DNA of 7,350 bases from Sulfurimonas sp. (GTDB taxonomy: Bacteria > Campylobacterota > Campylobacteria > Campylobacterales > Sulfurimonadaceae), in contig JAFLJV010000209.1 in the NCBI GenBank assembly GCA_022712845.1, positions 1-7,350 on the forward strand, given 5' to 3'. Each line of letters begins with the position of its first letter. Positions within the stretch are counted from its first letter, which is position 1. Under the pieces are notes generated by a model. The model saw only the letters and a list, made by a program, of their open reading frames with translations, had not been told where the DNA came from and ran no database searches. A program made the position numbers and the translations under genes. Shown in pieces: positions 1 to 6,209 of this stretch.

Positions 1-470
1 AAAGCTACAGCTATTAACGCATTTGCAAAAAACTCATGAATCATTTGGAAAAACTCCATATCTTTAAACATAGTGGCATTTAAAAAAGATAAAACTCCCA
101 TCCCCTCTTGAGTACCATAAAGGAGTGTTCCGCTTACAACTACGAGAAGTCCTAAAATTATCATAGATACTATAGCCCAAGATGATGCTGGGTTATGACC
201 GATAAATCCCTTCGTCTCTCCAAGTACATTTATCATATACACAAACAGATCTTTAAGATTAAAATTAAAATCTTTAAACTTTGAGTATCTTACATCCATA
301 AAACCCCAAATAATTCTATATATAAAAAGTAACCCTACCATGTAACCAAGTGCCGCGTGGAAACTTAAAAGATTTTCCACCTCACTTAATATATATGCTA
401 GCCCAACAGAGAGGACTAACAAAATATGAAAGAGTCTTGTAGTGAGACTCCATACATATACTTTAGTCAT
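1..470 (-). CDS. Cytochrome b561-type membrane cytochrome b (partial, C-terminus beyond window)
   Basis: I translated this frame by hand; it starts at ATG 470-468 and stays open for 156 codons to the window edge, so the C-terminus is missing. It resembles the bacterial/Ni-hydrogenase-type cytochrome b561 family: an early R-x-x-H (H15), H38 in an HxxxGY setting, the family-typical GHNP (H91-93 region, His92) before a long hydrophobic helix, and H145 at the start of another helix. Hydrophobic segments lie near residues 13-29, 36-55, 98-117 and from 144 on. Such proteins hold b hemes in the inner membrane and pass electrons between quinol and periplasmic c-type cytochromes. Its start overlaps the end of the diheme cytochrome gene by 8 bases (ATGACTAA), which implies translational coupling and one operon. 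A GGAA about nine bases upstream is only a weak ribosome site. The family call is confident; exact heme ligands are inferred. Confidence 0.85.
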   Translation of the reverse strand, partial: MTKVYVWSLTTRLFHILLVLSVGLAYILSEVENLLSFHAALGYMVGLLFIYRIIWGFMDVRYSKFKDFNFNLKDLFVYMINVLGETKGFIGHNPASSWAIVSMIILGLLVVVSGTLLYGTQEGMGVLSFLNATMFKDMEFFQMIHEFFANALIAVA

Positions 471-1134
471 CTTCATATTTTCCATAATTTGGAATATTTA
501 TATCTCTCTCTTCGTATGAACCTTTATCTGCTGTTTTATGACAAGCCATACAGTTTGCTATAGACTTAACCTCTTTTTGTTCTATCATATTTCTACGAAT
601 TTTTCTATGCTCTTTTTTAAAATATCTAGTATTACTAATAGCGATAGGTGTCTCATCTCTTCTTATGCTATCATTAATTTTTCTACTTCTTTTATAGTCT
701 CTAAATTTTTCAGCTGAGTTATCAATCAAGTAATTTAAAACTCTTTTATTGTCCTCTTTATCTAATGATGCATCAGTCTCAAAATGATTTTCTAAATCAC
801 TCATAAGTTTTACCCATGATCTCTCAGGTAAAAGTCCAGGTTGATATGCAAAGTGACAACTTCCACATTCTTTTTTATAAAAAGCATTTCTGACTGGTGC
901 TACACCTACTTTAGAATATCCTCTCCTATCGTCTTTATCATATTTACGATAATTATCGTCTCTATCATATCTACGACGCTCTTTATACTCATCTCTATCT
1001 CTGTATTCATCTCTTTCATCTTCATAATAACTACTATTTTTATAATTATCATCGCTATCATTTCTGTATTCGTTTGGACTTGCCATTAAACTACCTGTTA
1101 AAACCACTGCTATTATTAATAAAGTTTTCATCAT
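463..1134 (-). CDS. DHC-family diheme cytochrome c with charged linker
   Basis: This is a periplasmic electron carrier of the DHC (dihaem cytochrome c) family. Residues 1-19 are a signal peptide (cleavage probably after LMA). Residues 21-75 are an unusual Asp/Arg/Lys/Tyr-rich stretch. Heme motif 1 is CGSCH (C90, C93, H94), followed by the family-typical YQPGLLP and W107...HF segment; heme motif 2 is CMACH (C195, C198, H199), followed by a G-x-Y-E-E-R-D-I-N-I-P tail. The usual role is to relay electrons from the membrane cytochrome b encoded next to it to SHP. It begins 8 bases after the DUF1924 stop and overlaps the cytochrome b start. There are two adjacent ATGs (1134 and 1131). The AAGGA site lies only 3 bases from the first but 6 from the second, so the true start is probably 1131 (222 residues). 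The charged linker is not something I know from family members. Confidence 0.9.
   Translation of the reverse strand: MMKTLLIIAVVLTGSLMASPNEYRNDSDDNYKNSSYYEDERDEYRDRDEYKERRRYDRDDNYRKYDKDDRRGYSKVGVAPVRNAFYKKECGSCHFAYQPGLLPERSWVKLMSDLENHFETDASLDKEDNKRVLNYLIDNSAEKFRDYKRSRKINDSIRRDETPIAISNTRYFKKEHRKIRRNMIEQKEVKSIANCMACHKTADKGSYEERDINIPNYGKYEDD
926..976. repeat. 27-bp imperfect direct repeat inside the diheme cytochrome gene
   Basis: Two 24-base copies (926-949 and 953-976) differ at three positions and lie 27 bp, exactly nine codons, apart. They encode the paired peptides RRYDRDDNY and RKYDKDDRR in the charged linker. Further looser TCATCTC/TATCTC motifs continue to about 1025. The in-frame period suggests the linker grew by duplication or slippage. 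Confidence 0.7.
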
Positions 1135-1142
1135 ATATCCTT

Positions 1143-1562
1143 TTATTTTTTATTTACGATGTAAATTACTACATCACCTTTTTCTTGAGCGCTTCCCTCT
1201 CTAACATAAACATCTTTGAAGTTGCGTCTTAACCATTTTTTTACATCTTTTACTTTTACAAATCTATCAGCATTTGTAGTTGGTGAAAATGGGTCAATCA
1301 CTTTACCTGTACTAATATTTTCACCATTTTTAGTAAAATCACTTGTATGACAACTCACACAAGAAATTAATTCTCCTTTTTTACCAACATGCTTTGAAGT
1401 GAAAATTTTCTCACCTCTTTTATAATTAAATCCTTTAAATGCAGGATTAGTTTTTTTAGCTTCAATTTTTAACTCATTCATATACTTTTGCATTTGAGGA
1501 TTAAAATCATATGCCCCAGCTATAGAGATTAAAAGTATCAAACTTGTTAGTAGTTTTCTCAT
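1143..1562 (-). CDS. SHP-like monoheme cytochrome c (DUF1924)
   Basis: A 139-residue periplasmic monoheme cytochrome c of the DUF1924 family, which includes the oxygen-binding sphaeroides heme protein (SHP). It has a signal peptide (about residues 1-17, ending AGA), one heme motif CVSCH (C68, C71, H72), then TGKVIDPFSP, the T-N-A-D-R-F segment and a KKWLRRN...EKGD tail, all in family order. N97 in the NADRF motif is the likely counterpart of the labile asparagine heme ligand of SHP. Where family members usually have a cysteine pair (RNC...REC), this protein has F115 and G123. It is the first gene of the operon with the diheme cytochrome and cytochrome b; by family knowledge it is the electron acceptor and small-ligand-binding end of that chain. 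The start is well supported by TAAGGAG seven bases upstream. Physiological substrate unknown. Confidence 0.88.
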   Translation of the reverse strand: MRKLLTSLILLISIAGAYDFNPQMQKYMNELKIEAKKTNPAFKGFNYKRGEKIFTSKHVGKKGELISCVSCHTSDFTKNGENISTGKVIDPFSPTTNADRFVKVKDVKKWLRRNFKDVYVREGSAQEKGDVVIYIVNKK

Positions 1563-1583
1563 AACTTAACTCCTTATTTTGTA

Positions 1584-1617
1584 TTTATATAGTGTTATTA
1601 TGAGCCAACTGTGTCAA
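1584..1617 (-). promoter_or_regulatory. Candidate promoter of the SHP-DHC-cytochrome b operon
   Basis: Reading leftward there is a perfect TTGACA (1617-1612) and a TATAAA (1589-1584), but they are 22 bp apart, longer than a standard spacer. A CATAAT (1602-1597) is an alternative -10 box without a good -35. TATAAA would place the transcript start near 1577, leaving a short leader holding the TAAGGAG site. That a promoter lies here is likely from the gene layout; which box is used is uncertain. Confidence 0.45.
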
Positions 1618-1633
1618 TCCTACTTTGACTTTT

Positions 1634-1653
1634 TCTTTACAATCTCTTTACAA
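1634..1653 (-). promoter_or_regulatory. Two identical 9-bp direct repeats in 11-bp register (candidate operator)
   Basis: On the minus strand TTGTAAAGA occurs at 1653-1645 and again at 1642-1634, exactly 11 bp apart, about 17 bp upstream of the TTGACA. A weaker GTCAAAG follows near 1630-1623. Tandem half-sites repeating once per helical turn are the classic arrangement for OmpR/PhoB-type response regulators. No such regulator gene is visible in the window, so the binding protein is unknown. Confidence 0.5.
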
Positions 1654-1816
1654 AGTGAGGATTAAAAAGAGTTTAGATAAGTTAAGTGAAATAAAATTAA
1701 AAAGAGTATTGCAGATATTTTACATATTGAGCAATTAAAGTGATTGTAGGTTTATAGTAATATTAAATTTAGTTTGTGTTATTAAAGATAGCTCTTCTAT
1801 GGTAAGTAAGTGGGTA

Positions 1817-3076
1817 TTAAAACTCCTCCATATTTTCAAAACCATTTATGATATCTACTTCTAAATCTTGTCTACTTTTATCTGTTATAAGTTCTAAAAG
1901 CTGTGAATTTATACTAAGAAAGTAATCTATTTGAGCATGTTTATGTGCTTCAACTAATTTTTCATTATATGAAAATATACTATTGTTAAGCTCTTCTTGA
2001 ACAGGTTCCCAAGAGTATTTTTCTAGTAGTAAAATAAATTTATTCTCTGCAAAATATCCTAAAAAAGCTTTTGGTGCTACTAGATTTATTATATGTTTTA
2101 AAATTTTTGCTGCCTGTGCTTCAACAACAATGGCATCTACTTTACCATACCACTGCACTACATTATCATAGTTTTTAATTGTAATTAAAACAATTTTTAT
2201 AGTACTTGTTGTCATTTTTATAGCTTCTATATGGTCTAAGATAGCTTTTTTTATTGGTAATTTTGTATGGTCATCACGATTTAGTGCATCTTTTATACTT
2301 GATATATCTGTAAATACAAGAATGTAATGCTCTTTTTCACCAACTTTTGTAAAATCAACTTTATATTCAAGAAGTTTAGAATTTTTTTCTATACAAACTT
2401 TACAATCTTCTTCAGAATTTATTTGTAACTCATTTATAAATTCTTTGTTAGTTTGTGCATCTATACAATGCTCACTTTGTTGAAAAATAACTCCGATTTC
2501 TGGCATTTCTAATTTAAATGTTTCAAAATCATCAAAACCTATCATCTCCAAAAATGCTTTATTTGCAGTTGTTATAGAACCATCTGTAATAACAAGAATA
2601 CCATTATGAATCATATTTACCACTACTTGAGCTTCTAGTGCTTTTTGTTGAGCTTTATCATATATTTTTTTTATATATAATTCTTTTGCTGTTTTATATA
2701 ACATTGTAAGAAATAGTTTATTATTAAATGGTTTTAAAACAAATCTAGTAACACTAAGATTTATCAGGCTTATTAAATTTTCTGAGTCATTATGTGCTGA
2801 TGTTACTAAAACTATTTGATCAATATTGGTCTCTCGAATATTTGTAATCATATCAATTCCATTTAAATTTGGCATATTAATATCACTAATAACAATATCA
2901 TAAGAACCTTTTTTATACTTTTTCAACCCTTCTAAACCATCTTCTGCTAAATCAATATTAGGGAAAAATCTGCCAAGAAAAGAGGCTGTTTGTGTTCTAA
3001 TTAGCTCATCATCTTCAACATACAATACACTACAATCTTTTGCGTACTCTTTTAATTTTACTATATTAATATCCAT
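1817..3076 (-). CDS. Response regulator with REC, PAS and degenerate GGDEF regions
   Basis: Residues 12-130 form a complete receiver domain: acidic pocket E21-D22-D23, phospho-acceptor D65 in ISDINMP, T92 in VTSA and K115 in LKPF, so it should accept phosphate. Residues about 150-262 look like a PAS domain (MIHNGILVITDG, then NKAFLEMIGFDD), carrying H203-C204 and C225-KV-C228. From about 266 the chain follows the GGDEF fold pattern (DDHTKLPIKKAIL for D-x-LTGLPNR), but the signature is AENKF (343-347), so diguanylate cyclase activity is not expected. There is no DNA-binding or EAL domain, so output is probably by protein contact or nucleotide sensing. It follows the histidine kinase gene by 10 bases with AAGGA six bases before ATG, and is most likely that kinase's partner. 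The degenerate GGDEF assignment is an inference from pattern. Confidence 0.82.
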   Translation of the reverse strand: MDINIVKLKEYAKDCSVLYVEDDELIRTQTASFLGRFFPNIDLAEDGLEGLKKYKKGSYDIVISDINMPNLNGIDMITNIRETNIDQIVLVTSAHNDSENLISLINLSVTRFVLKPFNNKLFLTMLYKTAKELYIKKIYDKAQQKALEAQVVVNMIHNGILVITDGSITTANKAFLEMIGFDDFETFKLEMPEIGVIFQQSEHCIDAQTNKEFINELQINSEEDCKVCIEKNSKLLEYKVDFTKVGEKEHYILVFTDISSIKDALNRDDHTKLPIKKAILDHIEAIKMTTSTIKIVLITIKNYDNVVQWYGKVDAIVVEAQAAKILKHIINLVAPKAFLGYFAENKFILLLEKYSWEPVQEELNNSIFSYNEKLVEAHKHAQIDYFLSINSQLLELITDKSRQDLEVDIINGFENMEEF

Positions 3077-3087
3077 TTATTTTCCTT

Positions 3088-4617
3088 TTATAAAACTATT
3101 TCAAACCTTGCACCACTATCTGAATTATATACCCTCAATATCCCTTTATGATGATCTTGTATTATCATCTTTGACATGTAAAGTCCTAACCCAGTACCTG
3201 TTTTTTCACTTTTTGTACTATAGTAAGGATTAAATATTTTATCAATTATATCGATTGGTATCCCACCTGCATTATCTTCTACTGCTATGATAATATTGTT
3301 ATCTTTAGCATAACTCTCAATAATTATAGTTGCATCACTTTGTGATTTTTCTTTAAAAATATCTTGTGCATTTTTTATTAAATTTAGTAAAACTTGTATA
3401 ATCTCACTTTTGTAAATATTTAACTCCAAATTCTCATCTAGTTTTAAAATAACTTCTACATTAGAGTTTTCAAGACTTTTTTCAATAATTTGTACCGAAT
3501 CATCTATTAGCTCTTTAACTTTACATAGCTCTACATCTTTATTTGGCTTAAAAAAATTACGAAAATCATCTATAGTTTTTGATAAATATTGAGTTTGCTG
3601 ATCTATAGTTTTTAAGTTATCAATAGAATTTTTTTCATCCCAAGTATCAAGTTCAATATCAAGAATAAGATTATTTGCTATCATACCTATGCCAGTGATT
3701 GGTTGACGCCATTGATGAGCAATCATCCCTATCATCTCACCCATAGCAGCTAATCTTGAGTTACGGAGAAGTATCTCATCTTTTTGTCGTAACTCATCAA
3801 CTGTATTTTTTACTTTTACATTTAATTCATCATTAAGTACACGAAGTTTTTGATCATGTTCTTCTAACTCTTGTTGTATAACTTTACGATTTTCTTCTGA
3901 AGCATGTAGTTTTTTTATACGCTCTTCAAGTTCGTTAATAATAGGGTTTGAAAGCTTGATAAATAACATTACAGCAAAAATTGTTAGAACAATAGATATA
4001 AACATAACTGTTATAGCAGTATTTATAAATGGTTGTCTTATGCGTTCTAATGTAGTTTTAACCACTATACCAAATTTACTATCTGCAATCTGCAAAGGTG
4101 CATAAGCTGCTAAAACTTCTACACCTTTATAATCTTGTGCGACTATAGTGCCACTCTTGCCTTTAAGAGCTAGTTTCATTGGTAGTGCTATTTTTGTATG
4201 CATTGGAATTCTTATTGCATTTTGTTCATCTAACTTAGCATAATCAGATGGCATCCCTTTTTCAAGCTCTTTATTATTTATGATTATCCAAACTGCATCA
4301 CCAATCTTTTTACCAAGTAAAAATTCACTATGTGCATACTTTTCTACAAAATGTTTTCTCGCATCTATAACTTGAGAGAGTGTTGCAGCAACTGAACCAC
4401 CAAGATGATCATCATCACTGTTTATTGCATCAAAACGTCCTATAGCTTCAACAAGCTGACGCTGTCCCTCCACTCTTTCACTAAGTTTTTGGGCTTCATT
4501 TTTTAACTCATAAGAATAAAGCATATAAAATGTTATAGATAATATAGTGATAATTACACCAACCATTAAAAAACTTAAATATAAAAATCGTTTTTTGGTT
4601 GTAATGTTTTTATCCAT
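3088..4617 (-). CDS. Membrane sensor histidine kinase with periplasmic, probably Cache, sensor
   Basis: A 509-residue kinase. A membrane helix at 11-34 and a second at about 199-221 enclose a periplasmic sensor of about 160 residues. Its end (GKSGTIVAQDYKG, then EVLAAYAPL and FGIVVKTTL) resembles Cache ligand-binding domains, often used for small organic molecules. A coiled coil (about 225-285) leads to the H-box with H301 in IAHQWRQP, the N-box NLIKNAQD (412-419), the G1 box DNAGGIP (448-454), an F-box IFNPYYSTK and the G2 box GTGLGLYMSK. All catalytic boxes are intact. The AHQWRQP form is common in Campylobacterota. It is followed by the response regulator gene and preceded, 64 bases away, by the hydrolase gene in the same direction. 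The ribosome site AAAGG sits seven bases before the ATG. The ligand is unknown. Confidence 0.9.
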   Translation of the reverse strand: MDKNITTKKRFLYLSFLMVGVIITILSITFYMLYSYELKNEAQKLSERVEGQRQLVEAIGRFDAINSDDDHLGGSVAATLSQVIDARKHFVEKYAHSEFLLGKKIGDAVWIIINNKELEKGMPSDYAKLDEQNAIRIPMHTKIALPMKLALKGKSGTIVAQDYKGVEVLAAYAPLQIADSKFGIVVKTTLERIRQPFINTAITVMFISIVLTIFAVMLFIKLSNPIINELEERIKKLHASEENRKVIQQELEEHDQKLRVLNDELNVKVKNTVDELRQKDEILLRNSRLAAMGEMIGMIAHQWRQPITGIGMIANNLILDIELDTWDEKNSIDNLKTIDQQTQYLSKTIDDFRNFFKPNKDVELCKVKELIDDSVQIIEKSLENSNVEVILKLDENLELNIYKSEIIQVLLNLIKNAQDIFKEKSQSDATIIIESYAKDNNIIIAVEDNAGGIPIDIIDKIFNPYYSTKSEKTGTGLGLYMSKMIIQDHHKGILRVYNSDSGARFEIVL

Positions 4618-4652
4618 TTTTGAACCTTTATTTAAATAACTTTTAAAAACAA

Positions 4653-4658
4653 AGTATA
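4653..4658 (-). promoter_or_regulatory. Candidate -10 box for the kinase-regulator operon
   Basis: In the 64-bp gap upstream of the kinase, the minus strand reads ATGTATACTTTG, with TATACT as a good -10 match. The -35 position is only a T-rich TGTTTT. A weak -35 is common in Campylobacterota sigma70 promoters. The kinase could also be transcribed from the hydrolase promoter. Confidence 0.4.
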
Positions 4659-4681
4659 CATTTAAATATCATAAAAAAACA

Positions 4682-5317
4682 TTAATTAGTATTATGTAAT
4701 ACCTTATGCTTCTGTAGAATTTTTATAAAGACATCAGCCATCATCTCATAACCTACTTTATTTGGATGTATGTAATCGCTTTTATAAGCTCTACTTTGCA
4801 TAACTATAGGTAGTATTTCATCTTCATACATGACATCTGTTTCTTGTGCTATTTCATCATAAAGTGAGAGTACATTAACTCCAGTAAAACTTAAATTTAC
4901 AACACCAACAAGCAGTACCTTCGCACCACTTTGTTTTATAAGATTTATCATGTCTATAAGGTTGTTTTTAAGTTGCTCTTTTGAGTATTTTTTTAGTATG
5001 TCGTTTCCACCATGACATAAAATCACTAAATCAGGATTTTGTTTTAAAAACTTTGGTAAACGCTTAAGCCCATCAGCAGACACCTCCCCAGATACACCAG
5101 CATTTATAACTCTTAAGCCACTTTTTTTTGCTAGTACTGATGGATAAGAAAACTTTTTTTTGACTCCAAACCCATAAGTGAGGCTATCTCCATAAGCAAG
5201 AATCACAGCATCAGTTTTCAAAGCACTGTAGTTAGTTTCAACCCTGTCATTTTTCATTACAAAAATATATAATACTAGTGCCAAGACCAATATAATACTA
5301 ACTACAATTTTATTCAT
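4682..5317 (-). CDS. SGNH/GDSL-family hydrolase (TesA-like esterase), membrane-anchored
   Basis: A 211-residue SGNH hydrolase with all four family blocks: block I GDSLTYGFG (43-51, nucleophile S45), block II NAGVSGE (72-78, Gly of the oxyanion hole), block III GGND (103-106, Asn105) and block V D181-YI-H184. Length and order match TesA/arylesterase-like lysophospholipases. Residues 4-20 are a single hydrophobic helix without a clear cleavage site, so the catalytic domain is probably tethered on the periplasmic face. It likely cleaves ester or thioester bonds of lipids or acyl groups; the real substrate is not visible. An in-frame TGA directly precedes the ATG, so no longer start exists, and there is no Shine-Dalgarno; a TATAAT seven bases upstream suggests a leaderless transcript. 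It may be cotranscribed with the downstream kinase. Confidence 0.9.
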   Translation of the reverse strand: MNKIVVSIILVLALVLYIFVMKNDRVETNYSALKTDAVILAYGDSLTYGFGVKKKFSYPSVLAKKSGLRVINAGVSGEVSADGLKRLPKFLKQNPDLVILCHGGNDILKKYSKEQLKNNLIDMINLIKQSGAKVLLVGVVNLSFTGVNVLSLYDEIAQETDVMYEDEILPIVMQSRAYKSDYIHPNKVGYEMMADVFIKILQKHKVLHNTN

Positions 5318-5323
5318 TCAGTA

Positions 5324-5329
5324 ATTATA
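5324..5329 (-). promoter_or_regulatory. TATAAT -10 box of the hydrolase gene (leaderless start)
   Basis: The minus strand reads TATAATTACTGAATG: a consensus -10 box with the ATG beginning seven bases after its last T, where transcription normally starts. The -35 position (5352-5347) is TATAAC, overlapping the opposite promoter's -10. Confidence 0.55.
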
Positions 5330-5348
5330 TCAAAATGATATTTTTAGT

Positions 5349-5354
5349 TATAAT
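5349..5354 (+). promoter_or_regulatory. TATAAT -10 box of the cobamide side-chain operon
   Basis: A consensus TATAAT in GTTATAATTG predicts a start near 5361 and a leader of about 54 bases. The expected -35 position (5326-5331) overlaps the hydrolase promoter's -10. The AATTATA at 5323-5329 and TATAATT at 5349-5355 form a perfect 7-bp inverted repeat. Confidence 0.5.
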
Positions 5355-5392
5355 TGCAAAAATTCAAAAAAGGGTTATAGCAGGAAACAAGT

Positions 5393-5413
5393 ATGCAAAA
5401 AAATTCTAACTAA
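5393..5413 (+). CDS. Six-codon upstream ORF (MQKNSN) coupled to the kinase gene
   Basis: ATG at 5393 is preceded by AGGA with a seven-base spacer (AGGAAACAAGT), the best ribosome site in the region. It reads six codons and stops at TAA 5411-5413. The kinase ATG (5415) follows after a single base. The kinase start has no Shine-Dalgarno of its own, and no ATG, GTG or TTG lies upstream in its frame before a stop at 5322. The likely role is to load ribosomes for reinitiation at the kinase gene. The peptide itself probably has no function. That it is translated is an inference from the ribosome site and spacing. Confidence 0.5.
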   Translation: MQKNSN

Positions 5414-5414
5414 A

Positions 5415-6209
5415 ATGGGTGTTATTACTAAAGTCACTCTAAATGAAATCAACACTATCTTTAGTAAATATGATTTTATAAAATTAACTCCAACTACTTC
5501 TGGTGTTATTGATACCACCTATATAGTATCAACTTCAACTAAAAATTATATACTCAAAAAGTATGAGAGAGATATAGATTTAAAAATAAAATATAACAAT
5601 GATTTACTAAATGATTTATCTTTTTCTGGATTAAATGTTCCTAATTTTATAACCCAAAAAAATAGTTGGTATTTATATGAAAAACTTTATGGCAAAGAGC
5701 CAAAACATACTAAAATTTATCATATAAAAGCTCTTGGTATATTTTTAGCAAAACTACACTCACTTACATATAAAAAACATTGCTCTAATCATTTTATATA
5801 TAATTATGATTTACTGAATCTTTTAAATTTTACTAAAATTAATTTTTATCCTTTTTATAAAAAATTAGAGTTTTTAAAAAATATAGCCTTTAAAAATGAT
5901 GGTCTTATTCATGGTGATATTTTTAAAGATAACACCATATTTCAAAATAAAAAAATAGGAGTTTTTGATTTTATAGACTCTGGTTGTGGTGATTTTAGAT
6001 TTGACTGCGGGGTTGCACTCATAGGATTTGAGAAATCAAAAAATAATACTTTTTTTATAAACATATTTTTAAACTCATACAATCAACATAGCTCTAAAAA
6101 AATAAAAAAACAAGAACTTTTAAACTATATAAAAGTAGCTAGAAGTTTCTACGCTCTACTAAGAATCAATAAATATAAAAATACTTTAAAGGCAAAAGAA
6201 TTATTATGA
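5415..6209 (+). CDS. APH/homoserine-kinase-like kinase; candidate L-threonine (or L-serine) kinase of cobamide synthesis
   Basis: A 264-residue protein of the aminoglycoside phosphotransferase/type-II homoserine kinase fold. The nucleotide-loop region is TTSGVIDTTYIV (27-38), where homoserine kinases have a Gly-x-x-Asn-Thr-x-Tyr motif. A lysine in YILKKYE (K48/K49) would bind ATP. The catalytic loop is HGDIFKDN (166-173; base D168, metal-binding N173) and the DFG-like site is FDFIDSG with D185. It is somewhat shorter than typical type-II ThrB (about 316 residues). Its stop overlaps the cobD start (ATGA), and cbiB follows. CobD uses L-threonine O-phosphate, so the context suggests this enzyme makes that substrate, or serine phosphate in norcobamide producers. 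A true homoserine kinase for threonine synthesis is the main alternative. The only Met is residue 1, which fixes the start despite the missing ribosome site. Very AT- and Lys/Asn-rich. Confidence 0.8.
   Translation: MGVITKVTLNEINTIFSKYDFIKLTPTTSGVIDTTYIVSTSTKNYILKKYERDIDLKIKYNNDLLNDLSFSGLNVPNFITQKNSWYLYEKLYGKEPKHTKIYHIKALGIFLAKLHSLTYKKHCSNHFIYNYDLLNLLNFTKINFYPFYKKLEFLKNIAFKNDGLIHGDIFKDNTIFQNKKIGVFDFIDSGCGDFRFDCGVALIGFEKSKNNTFFINIFLNSYNQHSSKKIKKQELLNYIKVARSFYALLRINKYKNTLKAKELL

Larger units (their letters stand above)
1563..1816. other. 254-bp intergenic region between response regulator gene and cytochrome operon
   Basis: The left part (1563-1660) holds the ribosome site, candidate promoter boxes and the TTGTAAAGA repeats. 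In the right part (1661-1816) I see no gene, no convincing hairpin-plus-T-run terminator for the response regulator transcript and no repeat; it is plain AT-rich sequence. Confidence 0.6.

Noticed and set aside
841..1089. Plus-strand open frame of 82 codons, rich in Ile/Ser/Thr/Phe.
   Set aside because: It lies wholly opposite the diheme cytochrome gene; its low-complexity protein is the antisense of the Asp/Arg/Tyr repeat region, and it has no ribosome site.
1600..1665. Plus-strand 21-codon ORF across the promoter region.
   Set aside because: No Shine-Dalgarno upstream, and it covers the candidate operator and promoter of the divergent strand; chance ORF.
2000..2280. Diguanylate cyclase activity of the response regulator.
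   Set aside because: The signature is AENKF instead of GGDEF, with the catalytic acidic residues replaced.
4673..4702. GTATTATGTAATAC palindrome (4689-4702) followed on the minus strand by a run of seven T, possible terminator after the hydrolase.
   Set aside because: The stem is AT-only apart from one G-C pair, lies inside the last codons of the gene, and is nine bases from the T-run; too weak to call.
5327..5341. Small inverted repeat ATATC-AAAAT-GATAT between the divergent promoters as a repressor site.
   Set aside because: Five-base arms in very AT-rich DNA that overlap a -10 box are expected by chance; no further support.
5356..5414. Possible cobalamin riboswitch in the leader of the cob operon.
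   Set aside because: The leader is only about 55 bases and shows no B12-box-like sequence, far too short for that riboswitch.
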